64,000 nucleotides of DNA. Origin: Neobacillus driksii (lineage in GTDB: Bacteria; Bacillota; Bacilli; Bacillales; Cytobacillaceae). Under the pieces are notes generated by a model. It searched no databases and had not been told where the DNA came from. It was given only the letters and a program-made list of their open reading frames with translations. Position numbers and translations under genes: made by a program. The stretch covers positions 43,797 through 107,796 of the forward strand of contig NZ_JACCBX010000008.1 of NCBI RefSeq assembly GCF_013409995.1, read 5' to 3'. Positions within the stretch are counted from its first letter, which is position 1; each line of letters starts with the position of its first letter. Below are positions 54,705-63,668 of this stretch, piece by piece.

Positions 54705-55574
54705 TTAAGGGCACGTAAAAAGACATGTCACCCATTCGTTACTTTGTTTCTTTTCCTTCAACAAGAATCCTGCCTCTTCAAATAAAGTCTCTACCCGATG
54801 GGAATTCCATTCAAGCATTCCGGACGTTATAAAAGTAGTGTCCTTGCAATCTAACAGTCTCTGAGCGTTAAGGATATCGATATTTTCCTGCGTTCCGATA
54901 TTAAGGAAGATCCAATCATATTTTTTATTCATTCGATTTTTATTCTTGATTAAATCACTTTGGATCACATTCACCGGCCTGACACCATTTAATTCACACT
55001 GATAAAGTATTTCCCGTTCGACCGGTTGGATGTCATATGTATCGATCGTACTTGCTCCCTTGAGTACTGAAGCAACACTTAATACTCCTGAACCTGCTCC
55101 GATATCCGCAACGCTCAACCCTGTAAAATCATTTTGTAATATGAAGTACAAACAATCTTTTGTGGTTTCATGATAGCCTGTACCAAAATTCCCTTGGGAG
55201 TCTAGTACAATCCGTTTTTCTTTGTCGTAATGATTCTTTCTATCCGGTGTCGTGATGACCCAGCCATTCTCGAGGAAAATATCATCAAAACTCTGCTGGT
55301 AATTCAACTCTTCAATTTCCTTAACCACCAAACTGGACTCATCAATCGCTAATAATTCTACCAACTGACGTCGTTCTCTTGCTTCGATATATTCATCTAT
55401 ATAGATATTAAGTTCTGTTGTTTCATTTCTCTTCTCAACAAAGGCATAGCCGTTGGAATCTGTGACCACATCTAATGGAACTTCGTAAAAGGTTTGGTAG
55501 TAGCCTTTTTGATATAAATGAGTAATGATTCTCTCGATTTTTTTAGTTGGCAGTTTTACGGTTATTTCATACAT
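54705..55574 (-). CDS. PrmA-like SAM-dependent methyltransferase
   Basis: 289 residues. The C-terminal two thirds form a class I methyltransferase: FGTGYHETTKDCLYFI near residue 130, SAM-binding VADIGAGSGVLSVASVLKGAS near 155 and YDWIFLNIGTQEN near 220, with the layout of ribosomal protein L11 methyltransferase. The N-terminal part differs from housekeeping PrmA, so the target is uncertain. The ATG at 55574 is preceded by GCTAGGAGAAAAAACC. The downstream 62-aa gene is its constant partner, as shown by the duplicated copy. Confidence 0.8.
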   Translation of the reverse strand: MYEITVKLPTKKIERIITHLYQKGYYQTFYEVPLDVVTDSNGYAFVEKRNETTELNIYIDEYIEARERRQLVELLAIDESSLVVKEIEELNYQQSFDDIFLENGWVITTPDRKNHYDKEKRIVLDSQGNFGTGYHETTKDCLYFILQNDFTGLSVADIGAGSGVLSVASVLKGASTIDTYDIQPVEREILYQCELNGVRPVNVIQSDLIKNKNRMNKKYDWIFLNIGTQENIDILNAQRLLDCKDTTFITSGMLEWNSHRVETLFEEAGFLLKEKKQSNEWVTCLFTCP

Positions 55575-55873
55575 GGTTTTTTCTCCTAGCAGTTGGCATT
55601 ATTAATCATACTTTTTATCATTATCGCCAGTTGAACGGGAATAAAAACGGCTTAGATGACAAACACGGAAGAACTGTTTTATGATTTTCTGATCCATGCA
55701 AAAATAGAGATAAAAAAATGCATTATCGCTATTGGATAATATCGTAGAAGTACGACCCGACAAGATATAGGAATCATAGAAAAACACCTTACGTTGTATA
55801 TTAGTATTGATCCCAATCAACGGAGAGGTGTTTTTTCTATGGTTATGGTGTAAATGATGACGCTCGTTCGATT

Positions 55874-57288
55874 CTCATGCATTTGATGAACGAACAATTA
55901 ATAGGGCTAAAAGTGCACCTGCTAATGCAACCATTCCACCCCAGAAAAACGCTTGTTGGTAGCCCTCGTTTAGAGCGACTAACGGGTTCCCTCCAATTGC
56001 GGAGGTTGATGCAGCAGCAATGGAAACCCAAAATGGCTAAGCCAACTGCCGATCCTACTTGGTACGTAGTATTATATAAACCTGATGCAAGACCGGACTC
56101 TTCTGATTTAGCTTCCGATACAGCTGCCGTAGTTGCAGGAAGATAGGCAAGGGCATTTCCGAGAGCGGCCAATAGAAGTGGGATGAACACATCACTCCAA
56201 TAGTGTCCATTAATCGTATTTCCAGAAAATAAGAGACCAGAAATACCTAGTATGATAAATCCGATGAACATTGTAACCTTCATACCGAATTTTGCCATTA
56301 CTTTTTCAGCTAAAACAACCATGAATATGGCCATCAGAACAGGTGCCGGTAACATGCCCATTGCGGCCATGAAAGGTTCAAATTCCAATACCTGCTGTAA
56401 ATAAAGAATAAGGAAATAAATAAGCGGAAACCAAGATGCCGCTAACAAGATAAGAGCAAAGTTGCCCGCTGCCAAGTTGGGCGTCCTAAAGATACCAAGC
56501 GGCATTAACGGTTCTTTTCTAAACACCTGAATGAGAATAAAGAGGATGAATAAAATCGCTCCAATCGTCAAAGGCAATAAAGTAGAGAGCGCTTGCCAGC
56601 CATTATGTTCTGCTGTAACGATACCGTAAACAATCAGAATCAATGCTGCAGTAACGGAAATAGCACCTGCATAGTCAATCCGACCAACTTTCCTCGTGCC
56701 TTTCTGCAGGAGTCTTGGCGACATAATTAAAACGAGAATACCAACAGGAACATAGAATAGTAATGTCCATCTCCAACTGAGTAACTGTGTAAGAACTCCA
56801 CCAAGAACAATCCCAATGGAGCCACCCGCCGCCCCGGAAAGTCCCCAGAATGCAAGCGCCTTTCCCAGTTCCTTTTTGTTTGCACCAAACAATATCATTA
56901 CTATCGAAAGTGCAGCAGGTGCAATCATAGCTGAACCAGCACCTTGGATTGCTCTTGCTACGTTAAGTGATATTTCATTCCAAGCTAACCCTGCGAATAA
57001 AGACGCAATGGTTAAGATTGATACTCCCCACATGAAAATACGTCGGTGACCGAATAAGTCTGCCAATCTTCCCCCTAATAATAGGAGTCCTCCGAACAAA
57101 ATAAGAAAGGCATTCATTACCCATTGCAAGTTTGCCTCCGTATAGCCTAGTGAGTTTTTTATCGCAGGTAAAGCAACTTGGATTATAGCGGTATCCATCA
57201 TAACAAGAAAGTTCGCAAAAGCTAATAAAGCAAGTGCTTTCCAGCGTTTCGGATTAGGTTGTGCTATTGTCTGTGATTGTGATGGCAT
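55874..57288 (-). pseudogene. DHA2-type MFS multidrug exporter, frameshifted
   Basis: Drug/H+ antiporter of the 14-helix family. The N-terminal part is sound: FLVMMDTAIIQVALPAIKNS near residue 22, LFGGLLLLGGRLADLFGHRRIFMWG near 65 and the antiporter motif VLGGVLTQLLSWRW near 155. Near residue 420 (AVGLAILG) the frame changes at GGG (56027-56029). Removing one G restores VSIAAASTSAIGGNPLVALN and the last helix up to a TGA at 55874. Without repair it ends in unrelated sequence at 55843. The ATG at 57288 follows GGAGGGATTGTTTT. A real mutation or a sequencing error. Confidence 0.85.
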
Positions 57289-57331
57289 AAAACAATCCCT
57301 CCAATTTTTGGTGTTTAATGTTTCTCTAATT

Positions 57332-57965
57332 TTAGAAATTGTGAAGAACTTCTCGTATTTCATCTCTTCCATTTCTCTTTAGAAATTTATTGAATGTCTC
57401 CCGGTTTTTACCCTTTTGTGAATATACCTCAATGATCTTTTCTACTGTTTCGTACAATTCTTCTGATGTAAGTTTCTCCATTAGCAAGGAACCAACCTCT
57501 GCGTCTTTCCCTTTTGCCTTTCCTCCAACATATAAATCGTAATAATCTCCAATTTTCATAATGCCTATGTCGCTTAACATTGGTTCACCGCAACCAATAG
57601 GGCAACCTGTGTAAGCCACCTTTAGCGTAAATGGTACTTGTTTCCCTGCTATACGGTGATTTAACTCTTTTGCCACCGGCATACCTTCCTCTTCTTCCCC
57701 TTTGCAAAAATTACAGGTTCTCAAACTTTTTACGTAGTTTCCAACCGGATAACATGCTAATCCAACCCGTTGAAATTCTTCTATGATTTCTTCTTTTTTA
57801 TCTTCCGGGATTTCTATATAAAAGTTGCTGGAATGTTGTTAACTCAATTTCCTCATCTTCAATCATATATTTTGAAATCGTCACTAGCTGTTTTGCATTT
57901 AACCTAGCACCAAACCCAATTCCTCCATTTACGGCGTATTTAATTTTTTTTACATCGTTCTCCAT
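57332..57965 (-). pseudogene. Nitrite/sulfite reductase-like (siroheme family) protein, frameshifted
   Basis: The frame opens at an ATG at 57965 (AGGAGAGATTTAT leader) with KIKYAVNGGIGFGARLNAKQ, the ferredoxin-like half domain, and runs into a stop after about 54 codons. In the next frame it continues FYIEIPEDKKEEIIEEFQRV, then ACYPVGNYVKSLRTCNFCKG and the cluster-binding AYTGCPIGCGEP, ending at 57332. The break lies near 57836-57845, so one base change separates the parts. Four cysteines fit a 4Fe-4S/siroheme site. About 210 residues when joined, shorter than classical NirB/CysI; small proteins of this type occur in Bacillus with unknown electron donor. Confidence 0.75.
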
Positions 57966-58023
57966 ATAAATCTCTCCTCTGTTATTAAAAACTCAAATTC
58001 TATTTAATAGTTTACTAGTTACC

Positions 58024-58277
58024 ATACTGCAGTAGGGTATATAAAATAGTCAAAAATATACCTGCTCCAATATACTGGTAGGATATTTGATTATTTATAT
58101 GTTTCAAATTTTTTTAGATTTTTTTCAAATTATACCAATAGGGGGGGGTATAATTTATTGTTAAAGATAACGTGCTAGCCATAGCACGCTGGTTGTTTAT
58201 TTATCGGATCCGGTGACAATTTTCATTCATCTAACATCAAATCCGCATTACTAATCTACTATACCCCCATATGGTAT
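58024..58277. promoter_or_regulatory. Four palindromic ATAC...GTAT-type sites upstream of reductase gene
   Basis: Sites at 58024-58040 (ATACTGCAGTAGGGTAT), 58072-58086 (ATACTGGTAGGATAT), 58132-58151 (ATACCAATAGGGGGGGGTAT) and 58261-58277 (ATACCCCCATATGGTAT). They share ATAC at the left and G(G)TAT at the right. The form recalls CsoR/CstR-family operators. A 7-bp hairpin (CGTGCTA / TAGCACG, 58171-58188) lies among them. No regulator gene is adjacent. Confidence 0.45.
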
Positions 58278-58315
58278 GTCAATGGTTTTTTAACAGCTTT
58301 AAATTAATGAAAATA

Positions 58316-58340
58316 GGCTTTACTCGATTGAAGTAAAGCC
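58316..58340 (-). terminator. Rho-independent terminator of the GH35 gene
   Basis: GGCTTTACT pairs with AGTAAAGCC around CGATTGA; on the minus strand it is followed by TATTTTCATT. It lies 12 bases after the GH35 stop. Confidence 0.8.
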
Positions 58341-58352
58341 CTCGTTAAACTG

Positions 58353-60689
58353 TTACATTTCTATATCAATTTCTATTTCACGAATTGCTGTAACCTTAAT
58401 TGATTTAATTTCTGCGATTTGGTTATTGATTACCTCAGCTCTTGCTGCCATTGGTGAATCACTTTTGACGAAGCTGCCCTCTTTTAATGGCGAAATATAA
58501 ATATACATTCCTTTTGCTATTAGGTCTTGTATATGCTGATTTAGGCCGATTTCCCATGTATTATTATTACAAAAATTATCATGAATGAGCTCGCCATCGA
58601 TAAACGCATACCCAATATCGCCGACATATTCAATTTGAAGGAGAAGTTCCTTCACATCGTCAAAAGCTTCAGGCTGAAAATCAATCATTGCTTTATTTTG
58701 GTTGACCATTTTAACCTCTAAGCCTGAATGAGTATTAATGAGCGATTTCTTATATTCCTTAAATAAGCCATGGTTCCGACAAGAAATTTCCTCTCCGGCT
58801 ATTTTAATCGGTACATTAAAGCCAGGAAATGATTTTATTTCAACCGTCTCTAGCCCTTCGCTTTCTAATCTTATCTTTTCTTCGTCTACAAGTAAGGTTG
58901 CATTCGTAATGAAGACCTGCTCTTTTCCTCTAAAATGAAACTTCCAAAATTTTAAGCTTTGTTCATGTGTTAACGTACAAACATGAAGCCTCTTACCAGA
59001 TTTCAACGTGAAATCAACTAGACTAATCTCCTCATTACTTACTTGTATCAACGTATATTCATCCGAAATGATGTTTCCATTATCTACGCTTACCTCTTGG
59101 ATATCACTACTTTCAAAATAATACTCACCATTCATTCCTTTTGGAGTGAAGAAGAAAAAGTATGTTTCACCCTGATGCTCTATGCTTGTGAGTAATTGTG
59201 TTGTCGAATATTTAAGATTTAGTCCTTGCAGATCCAAGTTGAATGGAAGGATACAGCACTCATCCTTTGCTAACGACATACTATCGGTTTTAGGAAGGCA
59301 TATCTCTTCATTCTCGAGGTTCACTGTGATCGTAATGTCTTTTTGGTCTTTTGTTTTAACATGGTCCTGATAATTATTAATAAAAACAAAACCAGAATCT
59401 TGATGTGCTCTTACAGCGAATCTTAAAGTTTCAATATCACATGGGTCCATATCTTTCGTATCATAGGGAAGGACTGTTTTGGTTCTGCAAAAGCTTTCCT
59501 CCACTGATTTATAAAAGTAGTGTTGACGCTTTAGTCGCTTATATGACTCTCTTATTTGTCCAAACTCTCCAATCGGAGCTTGATAGTCGTAGGATATTTT
59601 AGGTGTAGCGTTTTCATTCAAGAAAGGGTTCTTTTTCCCCTTCGGATTTGAACCACCATGGAAAACATAGTAGCCAACAAAGTTACATCCACCGGCTACC
59701 TTCATTTCCGCCATGGCATCAACACTTTCATAGGGTAACTTAAATCTATATTTATAAAATACAGTCATCCCTCCACCCATTTCACAGCAGGCAAATGGCA
59801 GGCTCTCTGGACGATAAGCAGGATCAAACCCGTAGTTTTTCTGTTCGTCATTATGATAGTCTCTAAAAATGAATTCAGGTGTAGCCGGGTGCTCCTTCAC
59901 ATCACCATAGAAAATCCATGGCCAAAACGCGTAGCCTCCCCACAATGGGAGCACCTCTTCAACAGGGGCTGCTGCACCTCCCCAGCCTGTACTTGTATAG
60001 ATTGGAGTATCGATCCCAGCTTGAGTGGCTAACTCTTTTAGTTTAATAATATGTGCTTTTCCATCTCTACCTGCGGATACCCACTCATTGCCTGTTCCAT
60101 TGGTGATTTCCCACGGTGCACCTGCGTGTTCATACTCATTCTCAATCTGGGTTCCGATGATAGGCCCCCCGTCTTTAAAAAGTAATCCTAGAACCTGTTT
60201 GCCGATTTCTTGATAAAACCTCTCCACATATGTCAAATACTCTTGATCATTCGAACGCAGCTCAAACGGTCTTCCAAAGAGCCAATCGGGAATTCCCCCA
60301 TTTCTCGCCTCACCATGGGCAAACGGACCGATTCTCAAAATGACACCCAACCCATGCTTTCCGCAAAGCTCAACGAATCTTCTCAGGTTTTTATTCGCAT
60401 CCCAATCAAATATTCCTTTCTCCTCTTCATGATGGTTCCAAAAAATATAGGTTGGGATCATATTAATCCCTGCCATTTTCATTTTGATGATTTCATCTTC
60501 CCATTTTTCACAGTTATATCGACTATAATGGAACTCACCGCTTATACCGAAAAACGGCCGGCCATTTTTCTCCATATAGTAGTTTGTAAAACTATATTTT
60601 TCTCCTGTTTTATTTACTTCACCAAGCTTTGTTTCAAGCGGGTATATCTCTTTTTGCGTGTTTTTTACGTCAATACTATATGCTCTCAT
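58353..60689 (-). CDS. Glycoside hydrolase family 35 beta-galactosidase
   Basis: 778 residues, cytoplasmic (no signal). The TIM-barrel domain begins GRPFFGISGEFHYSRYNCEKWEDEI and contains the acid/base glutamate in GGPIIGTQIENEYEHAGAPW (about residue 180) and the likely nucleophile glutamate in PFACCEMGGGMTVFYKYRF (about 300). C-terminal beta-domains follow. The enzyme removes terminal beta-linked galactose or similar from oligosaccharides. The ATG at 60689 (MRAYSID) lies 13 bases behind GGGAGG; a TTG 21 bases upstream is another possibility. Last gene of a three-gene group with a TIM-barrel protein and a PhyH oxygenase. Confidence 0.9.
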   Translation of the reverse strand: MRAYSIDVKNTQKEIYPLETKLGEVNKTGEKYSFTNYYMEKNGRPFFGISGEFHYSRYNCEKWEDEIIKMKMAGINMIPTYIFWNHHEEEKGIFDWDANKNLRRFVELCGKHGLGVILRIGPFAHGEARNGGIPDWLFGRPFELRSNDQEYLTYVERFYQEIGKQVLGLLFKDGGPIIGTQIENEYEHAGAPWEITNGTGNEWVSAGRDGKAHIIKLKELATQAGIDTPIYTSTGWGGAAAPVEEVLPLWGGYAFWPWIFYGDVKEHPATPEFIFRDYHNDEQKNYGFDPAYRPESLPFACCEMGGGMTVFYKYRFKLPYESVDAMAEMKVAGGCNFVGYYVFHGGSNPKGKKNPFLNENATPKISYDYQAPIGEFGQIRESYKRLKRQHYFYKSVEESFCRTKTVLPYDTKDMDPCDIETLRFAVRAHQDSGFVFINNYQDHVKTKDQKDITITVNLENEEICLPKTDSMSLAKDECCILPFNLDLQGLNLKYSTTQLLTSIEHQGETYFFFFTPKGMNGEYYFESSDIQEVSVDNGNIISDEYTLIQVSNEEISLVDFTLKSGKRLHVCTLTHEQSLKFWKFHFRGKEQVFITNATLLVDEEKIRLESEGLETVEIKSFPGFNVPIKIAGEEISCRNHGLFKEYKKSLINTHSGLEVKMVNQNKAMIDFQPEAFDDVKELLLQIEYVGDIGYAFIDGELIHDNFCNNNTWEIGLNQHIQDLIAKGMYIYISPLKEGSFVKSDSPMAARAEVINNQIAEIKSIKVTAIREIEIDIEM

Positions 60690-60742
60690 GAAACGATTCC
60701 ATCCTCCCAAATTGGCAAACAGGCTTTAAAACCTAAATTTCT

Positions 60743-61633
60743 TTAGACCCGTTCCCATAAGGAACGAGCGATCCTTGCAAACAGCAGTGCCTGTGTCCAG
60801 CGGTCGCTCACCTCGCACTCGACTCCGTCCGTGCCACGCACTGTGATTGAATAAGGTGGCGGTCCCAGTTCGCAGATAAACGGCAGCACCTCGCCTTCCT
60901 TTGCCGCTTGATGCCAGCTCCGCATACCTCCAAGCCACCAACGTTGGAAATGCTTCAACATCGGGTCTTCGGACTCGATTTCACCTTCACCCACATTCTC
61001 AAACATGGGTATATCAATCTGCACCTGCTCCCCGTTCGATACGCGAGCATGTATACTCTTCGTCCGAGAGAGCAGCGTCTGGAGCAGCTCTTCAGCCTCG
61101 CCCGACACCGTTCGCATTTCCCCGGCAACGACATAATGTGAGAAATCAATCGTTAATTCAAGCTCAGGCAAGCGCTCCGCATACTCCACCGTGCGCAGGA
61201 GATCCTGAGTGATGGTGCCGCGGTGCGTTTCGATATACGCTGGGATGCCAGCGGACCGCGACAGCTCTGCCATTTCCGCAAGCAGTTGAACAGCATGATC
61301 TCCGACCAGAAACGGCCTCATCACCTGTACGTTGACGAAATCGACCCTTCCAAACGATTTTGCCTTGCGAAGAAAAACATCCAGCTCCTCCGCCGTTTTC
61401 GGATACGCGTTTACACTGTATGAAAGGTTGTATTGATACAGCAACCGTTGCCATTGTTCTGCCTCCTCGCCCTCTGGCAGCATTCCGTTAATACCGTCGT
61501 AGCCCGCTTCGGCAATGCGCCGCACCTTCTCTTCCATGCTCCATTCATTGCCAGCCCCATTATGACCTCCTAGCCCGCTCATCCCCCACCAGGACATTAA
61601 CACCTCGAGCCGTGGCTCGCGCTTAGTGGACAT
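60743..61633 (-). CDS. Sugar phosphate isomerase/epimerase-like TIM barrel protein
   Basis: About 296 residues, AP-endonuclease 2-like TIM barrel. Recognisable: RIAEAGYDGINGMLPE near residue 39, VDFVNVQVMRPFL near 97, PAYIETHRGTITQDL near 132 and ELTIDFSHYVVAGEM near 158; E, D, H and the later ARVSNGEQ are the metal ligands of the family. It may isomerise or dehydrate a sugar derivative. Its start overlaps the PhyH gene by 11 bases and has no good site, so translational coupling is likely. Base composition is clearly richer in G+C than in most of the window. Confidence 0.8.
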   Translation of the reverse strand: MSTKREPRLEVLMSWWGMSGLGGHNGAGNEWSMEEKVRRIAEAGYDGINGMLPEGEEAEQWQRLLYQYNLSYSVNAYPKTAEELDVFLRKAKSFGRVDFVNVQVMRPFLVGDHAVQLLAEMAELSRSAGIPAYIETHRGTITQDLLRTVEYAERLPELELTIDFSHYVVAGEMRTVSGEAEELLQTLLSRTKSIHARVSNGEQVQIDIPMFENVGEGEIESEDPMLKHFQRWWLGGMRSWHQAAKEGEVLPFICELGPPPYSITVRGTDGVECEVSDRWTQALLFARIARSLWERV

Positions 61634-62432
61634 ACGGTGAATCGTACTCAACTCCGCACGGACCTCCATCCGGATTGCTCTCCAGTTCCACAGGCGTTCC
61701 ATCAACACGGAACAGAGGACGATAATGTGTGGCAATGTGTGTGGCCGAGCTGTTAGCGTAGTGGCAAATAAATGAGCGGCGGAAACGATCTTTCGTCTTA
61801 TTACGGTAAGAGCCGTGAATTAAATTCCCATTGAAAAAAAGCACATCGCCCCTCTCCATGACTACAGGAATTGCCTTCTGATCCTTTGGCGGCTTTACAT
61901 AGTGAGTAGTGAACGATTCCTTGGAATCGGACAACTCAGGACATACGATATCATATTCACTCGTCTTTGGAACAACTAACAGCCCGCCGTTTTCCTCATC
62001 CGCCGAATCAATCGCAGTCCAAGCAGCGATACAATTGCCTGGCTCGACCTTTAAGTAAAAGTTATCCTGATGAAGCGCCTGGCCCCGTGCTCCCGGTGGC
62101 TTGTAATAGAACATGCTTTGTGCCGCCAGTGGTTCTTCCTCATATAAATCAGCAAGCACATCCATGACCGGTGGATGGAGCATATACCGTTTAGCTGTTT
62201 CATTAAAACGGTGTGGATGCATAACTCTCGGATAACGCTTTAGCGGGTCGGCTGTTTCCTTTTGCAAATCCGGCTCAAAATACCCCGGAATCACCTTATT
62301 GCTGATATCCTCAAAGGTTTTGTCAATCTCCGCCAGGTTCTCCTCCGTAAACAGTCCTTTAACGATTAAATAACCTTCCGTTTCAAACTGTCGTTTTTGC
62401 TCATGCGTTAACACTCGATGTTTATACACCAT
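61623..62432 (-). CDS. Phytanoyl-CoA dioxygenase (PhyH) family protein
   Basis: 269 residues, Fe(II)/2-oxoglutarate-dependent oxygenase. Iron ligands are in the HxD motif ALHQDNFYLK near residue 120 and the distal histidine in NGNLIHGSYRNKT near 204; the 2-oxoglutarate arginine is in DRFRRSFICHYAN. Such proteins hydroxylate small molecules; the substrate is not known. The ATG at 62432 has GGGGAGGGCGAAGAC before it. It is the first gene of the group read away from the AraC regulator, which probably controls it. Codon use is G+C-rich. Confidence 0.87.
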   Translation of the reverse strand: MVYKHRVLTHEQKRQFETEGYLIVKGLFTEENLAEIDKTFEDISNKVIPGYFEPDLQKETADPLKRYPRVMHPHRFNETAKRYMLHPPVMDVLADLYEEEPLAAQSMFYYKPPGARGQALHQDNFYLKVEPGNCIAAWTAIDSADEENGGLLVVPKTSEYDIVCPELSDSKESFTTHYVKPPKDQKAIPVVMERGDVLFFNGNLIHGSYRNKTKDRFRRSFICHYANSSATHIATHYRPLFRVDGTPVELESNPDGGPCGVEYDSPYVH

Positions 62433-62631
62433 GTCTTCGCCCTCCCCTAATTCTACTGAAGTGATATTTATCACACCTTTATTATACGGATGAAATAAAG
62501 ACTAGAAGAAGGATGAATCTTGCTAACAATGCATACGATTCTGCTATTTTTTCAAAAGTGCACTTGTGGGATACCCGCAGTTAAGCTAAACTATCCCTGA
62601 GAAAGTATTATTAAGAAAAAGGATGAGTGCC
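62433..62631. promoter_or_regulatory. Divergent promoter region (PhyH and AraC genes)
   Basis: About 200 bases between two diverging genes, so it should hold both promoters and the regulator's sites. No convincing repeat could be marked by eye. Confidence 0.4.
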
Positions 62632-63444
62632 ATGAAACAGGACAGCCGCTCCAACGATAACGGATCTATCTACAGCATGGTAATTGCTGGACATTACCAT
62701 GAGAGTGACACCTATTCTATTGCACGTCCGGACGGAATGGGTGACTGGCTTATCACTTACACACTAGGCGGTGAAGGTTATTTCGAGGCGGATGGCTGCG
62801 AGCAGCGGGTAATTGCCGGTGACGTAACCCTATTGAAGCCGGGAACACCCCATCGATACGGTACGCCTAAAGAAAAAATTTGGGATTTTGTTTGGGCACA
62901 TTTTACTGGCGGATTCATGGACGCAAGTATACTGCCACCCGATGCTTTGACCATCAAGCATATTGAACAGCAAGGATTAAGAGAGCGCATCTACCACGGT
63001 TTTCTCCGAATTCTATCAGATTCCCGGGAACAAGGTGCTTATTGGCACGAGCTGTGCTTGGGTGCATTGCGGGAGGTCTTGATGCTGCTCGCAAAGCAGC
63101 AATCCAGCGGGTTTGACCCGCGGATTGAAGAAACGCTTTATTTGCTCGCCCAACGGATGCAGGAGACTGTTCGAGTTGAGGAGCTGGCCCGTAGTGTTGG
63201 GCTCTCGGCATCGAGACTATCGCATTTATTTAAAGAAAACACCGGCGAATCCATTGTGGAGGCACTTAACCGCATGAGAATTAAACAGGCTGCATTGCTG
63301 CTTGCACATACGAATCGGAATGCAGCGGAAGCGGCCCATGACGTAGGCTTTCAAAATTACAACCACTTTACCCGGCAGTTTCGCAAATATGTAGGTGTGA
63401 CTCCAAGCGAGTTCAGCCGCCAAAGCGCCCAGACCAAAGAGTAG
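62632..63444 (+). CDS. AraC family transcriptional regulator
   Basis: 270 residues. N-terminal cupin-like sensor (ITYTLGGEGYFEADGCEQRV near 42 and GDVTLLKPGTPHRYG near 63) and C-terminal AraC/XylS domain of two helix-turn-helices: VEELARSVGLSASRLSHLFKENTGESI and NAAEAAHDVGFQNYNHFTRQFRKYVGVTPSEF. Divergent to the PhyH operon, typical of a local sugar sensor. The ATG at 62632 with AAAAGGATGAGTGCC is preferred to the ATG nine bases earlier, which overlaps the site. Confidence 0.9.
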   Translation: MKQDSRSNDNGSIYSMVIAGHYHESDTYSIARPDGMGDWLITYTLGGEGYFEADGCEQRVIAGDVTLLKPGTPHRYGTPKEKIWDFVWAHFTGGFMDASILPPDALTIKHIEQQGLRERIYHGFLRILSDSREQGAYWHELCLGALREVLMLLAKQQSSGFDPRIEETLYLLAQRMQETVRVEELARSVGLSASRLSHLFKENTGESIVEALNRMRIKQAALLLAHTNRNAAEAAHDVGFQNYNHFTRQFRKYVGVTPSEFSRQSAQTKE

Positions 63445-63558
63445 CAGTGTCCGAATTAGTTGATTTTGTAATTCTGACAGATTGGGGAAATTTCCATGGA
63501 GCAAGTGTCAGATTCGAGGGTTGGCGTTTATAATTTATGCGGTTTTAGAAAATGGAAA

Positions 63559-63587
63559 GGGCGGACAGTTTAAAATACTGTCCGCCC
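63559..63587. repeat. Perfect inverted repeat behind AraC gene
   Basis: GGGCGGACAGT at 63559-63569 and ACTGTCCGCCC at 63577-63587 form an 11-bp stem. It is followed directly by a second hairpin that has a T-run, so the pair may form a double terminator. Confidence 0.6.
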
Positions 63588-63589
63588 TC

Positions 63590-63622
63590 AGGCTGTCGAG
63601 AAAGTTCGACAGCCTTTTTTTC
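63590..63622 (+). terminator. Rho-independent terminator
   Basis: AGGCTGTCGA and TCGACAGCCT form a stem with loop GAAAGT, followed by a run of seven T. It lies about 145 bases behind the AraC stop. Confidence 0.85.
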
Positions 63623-63668
63623 ATACCTATAGCAAATGCACTGTGTTTTTCTAATGTAGGTGGAGCGT

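Noticed and set aside
55877..56146. 89-aa plus-strand gene
   Set aside because: Antisense to the C-terminal part of the frameshifted MFS exporter; no supporting site.
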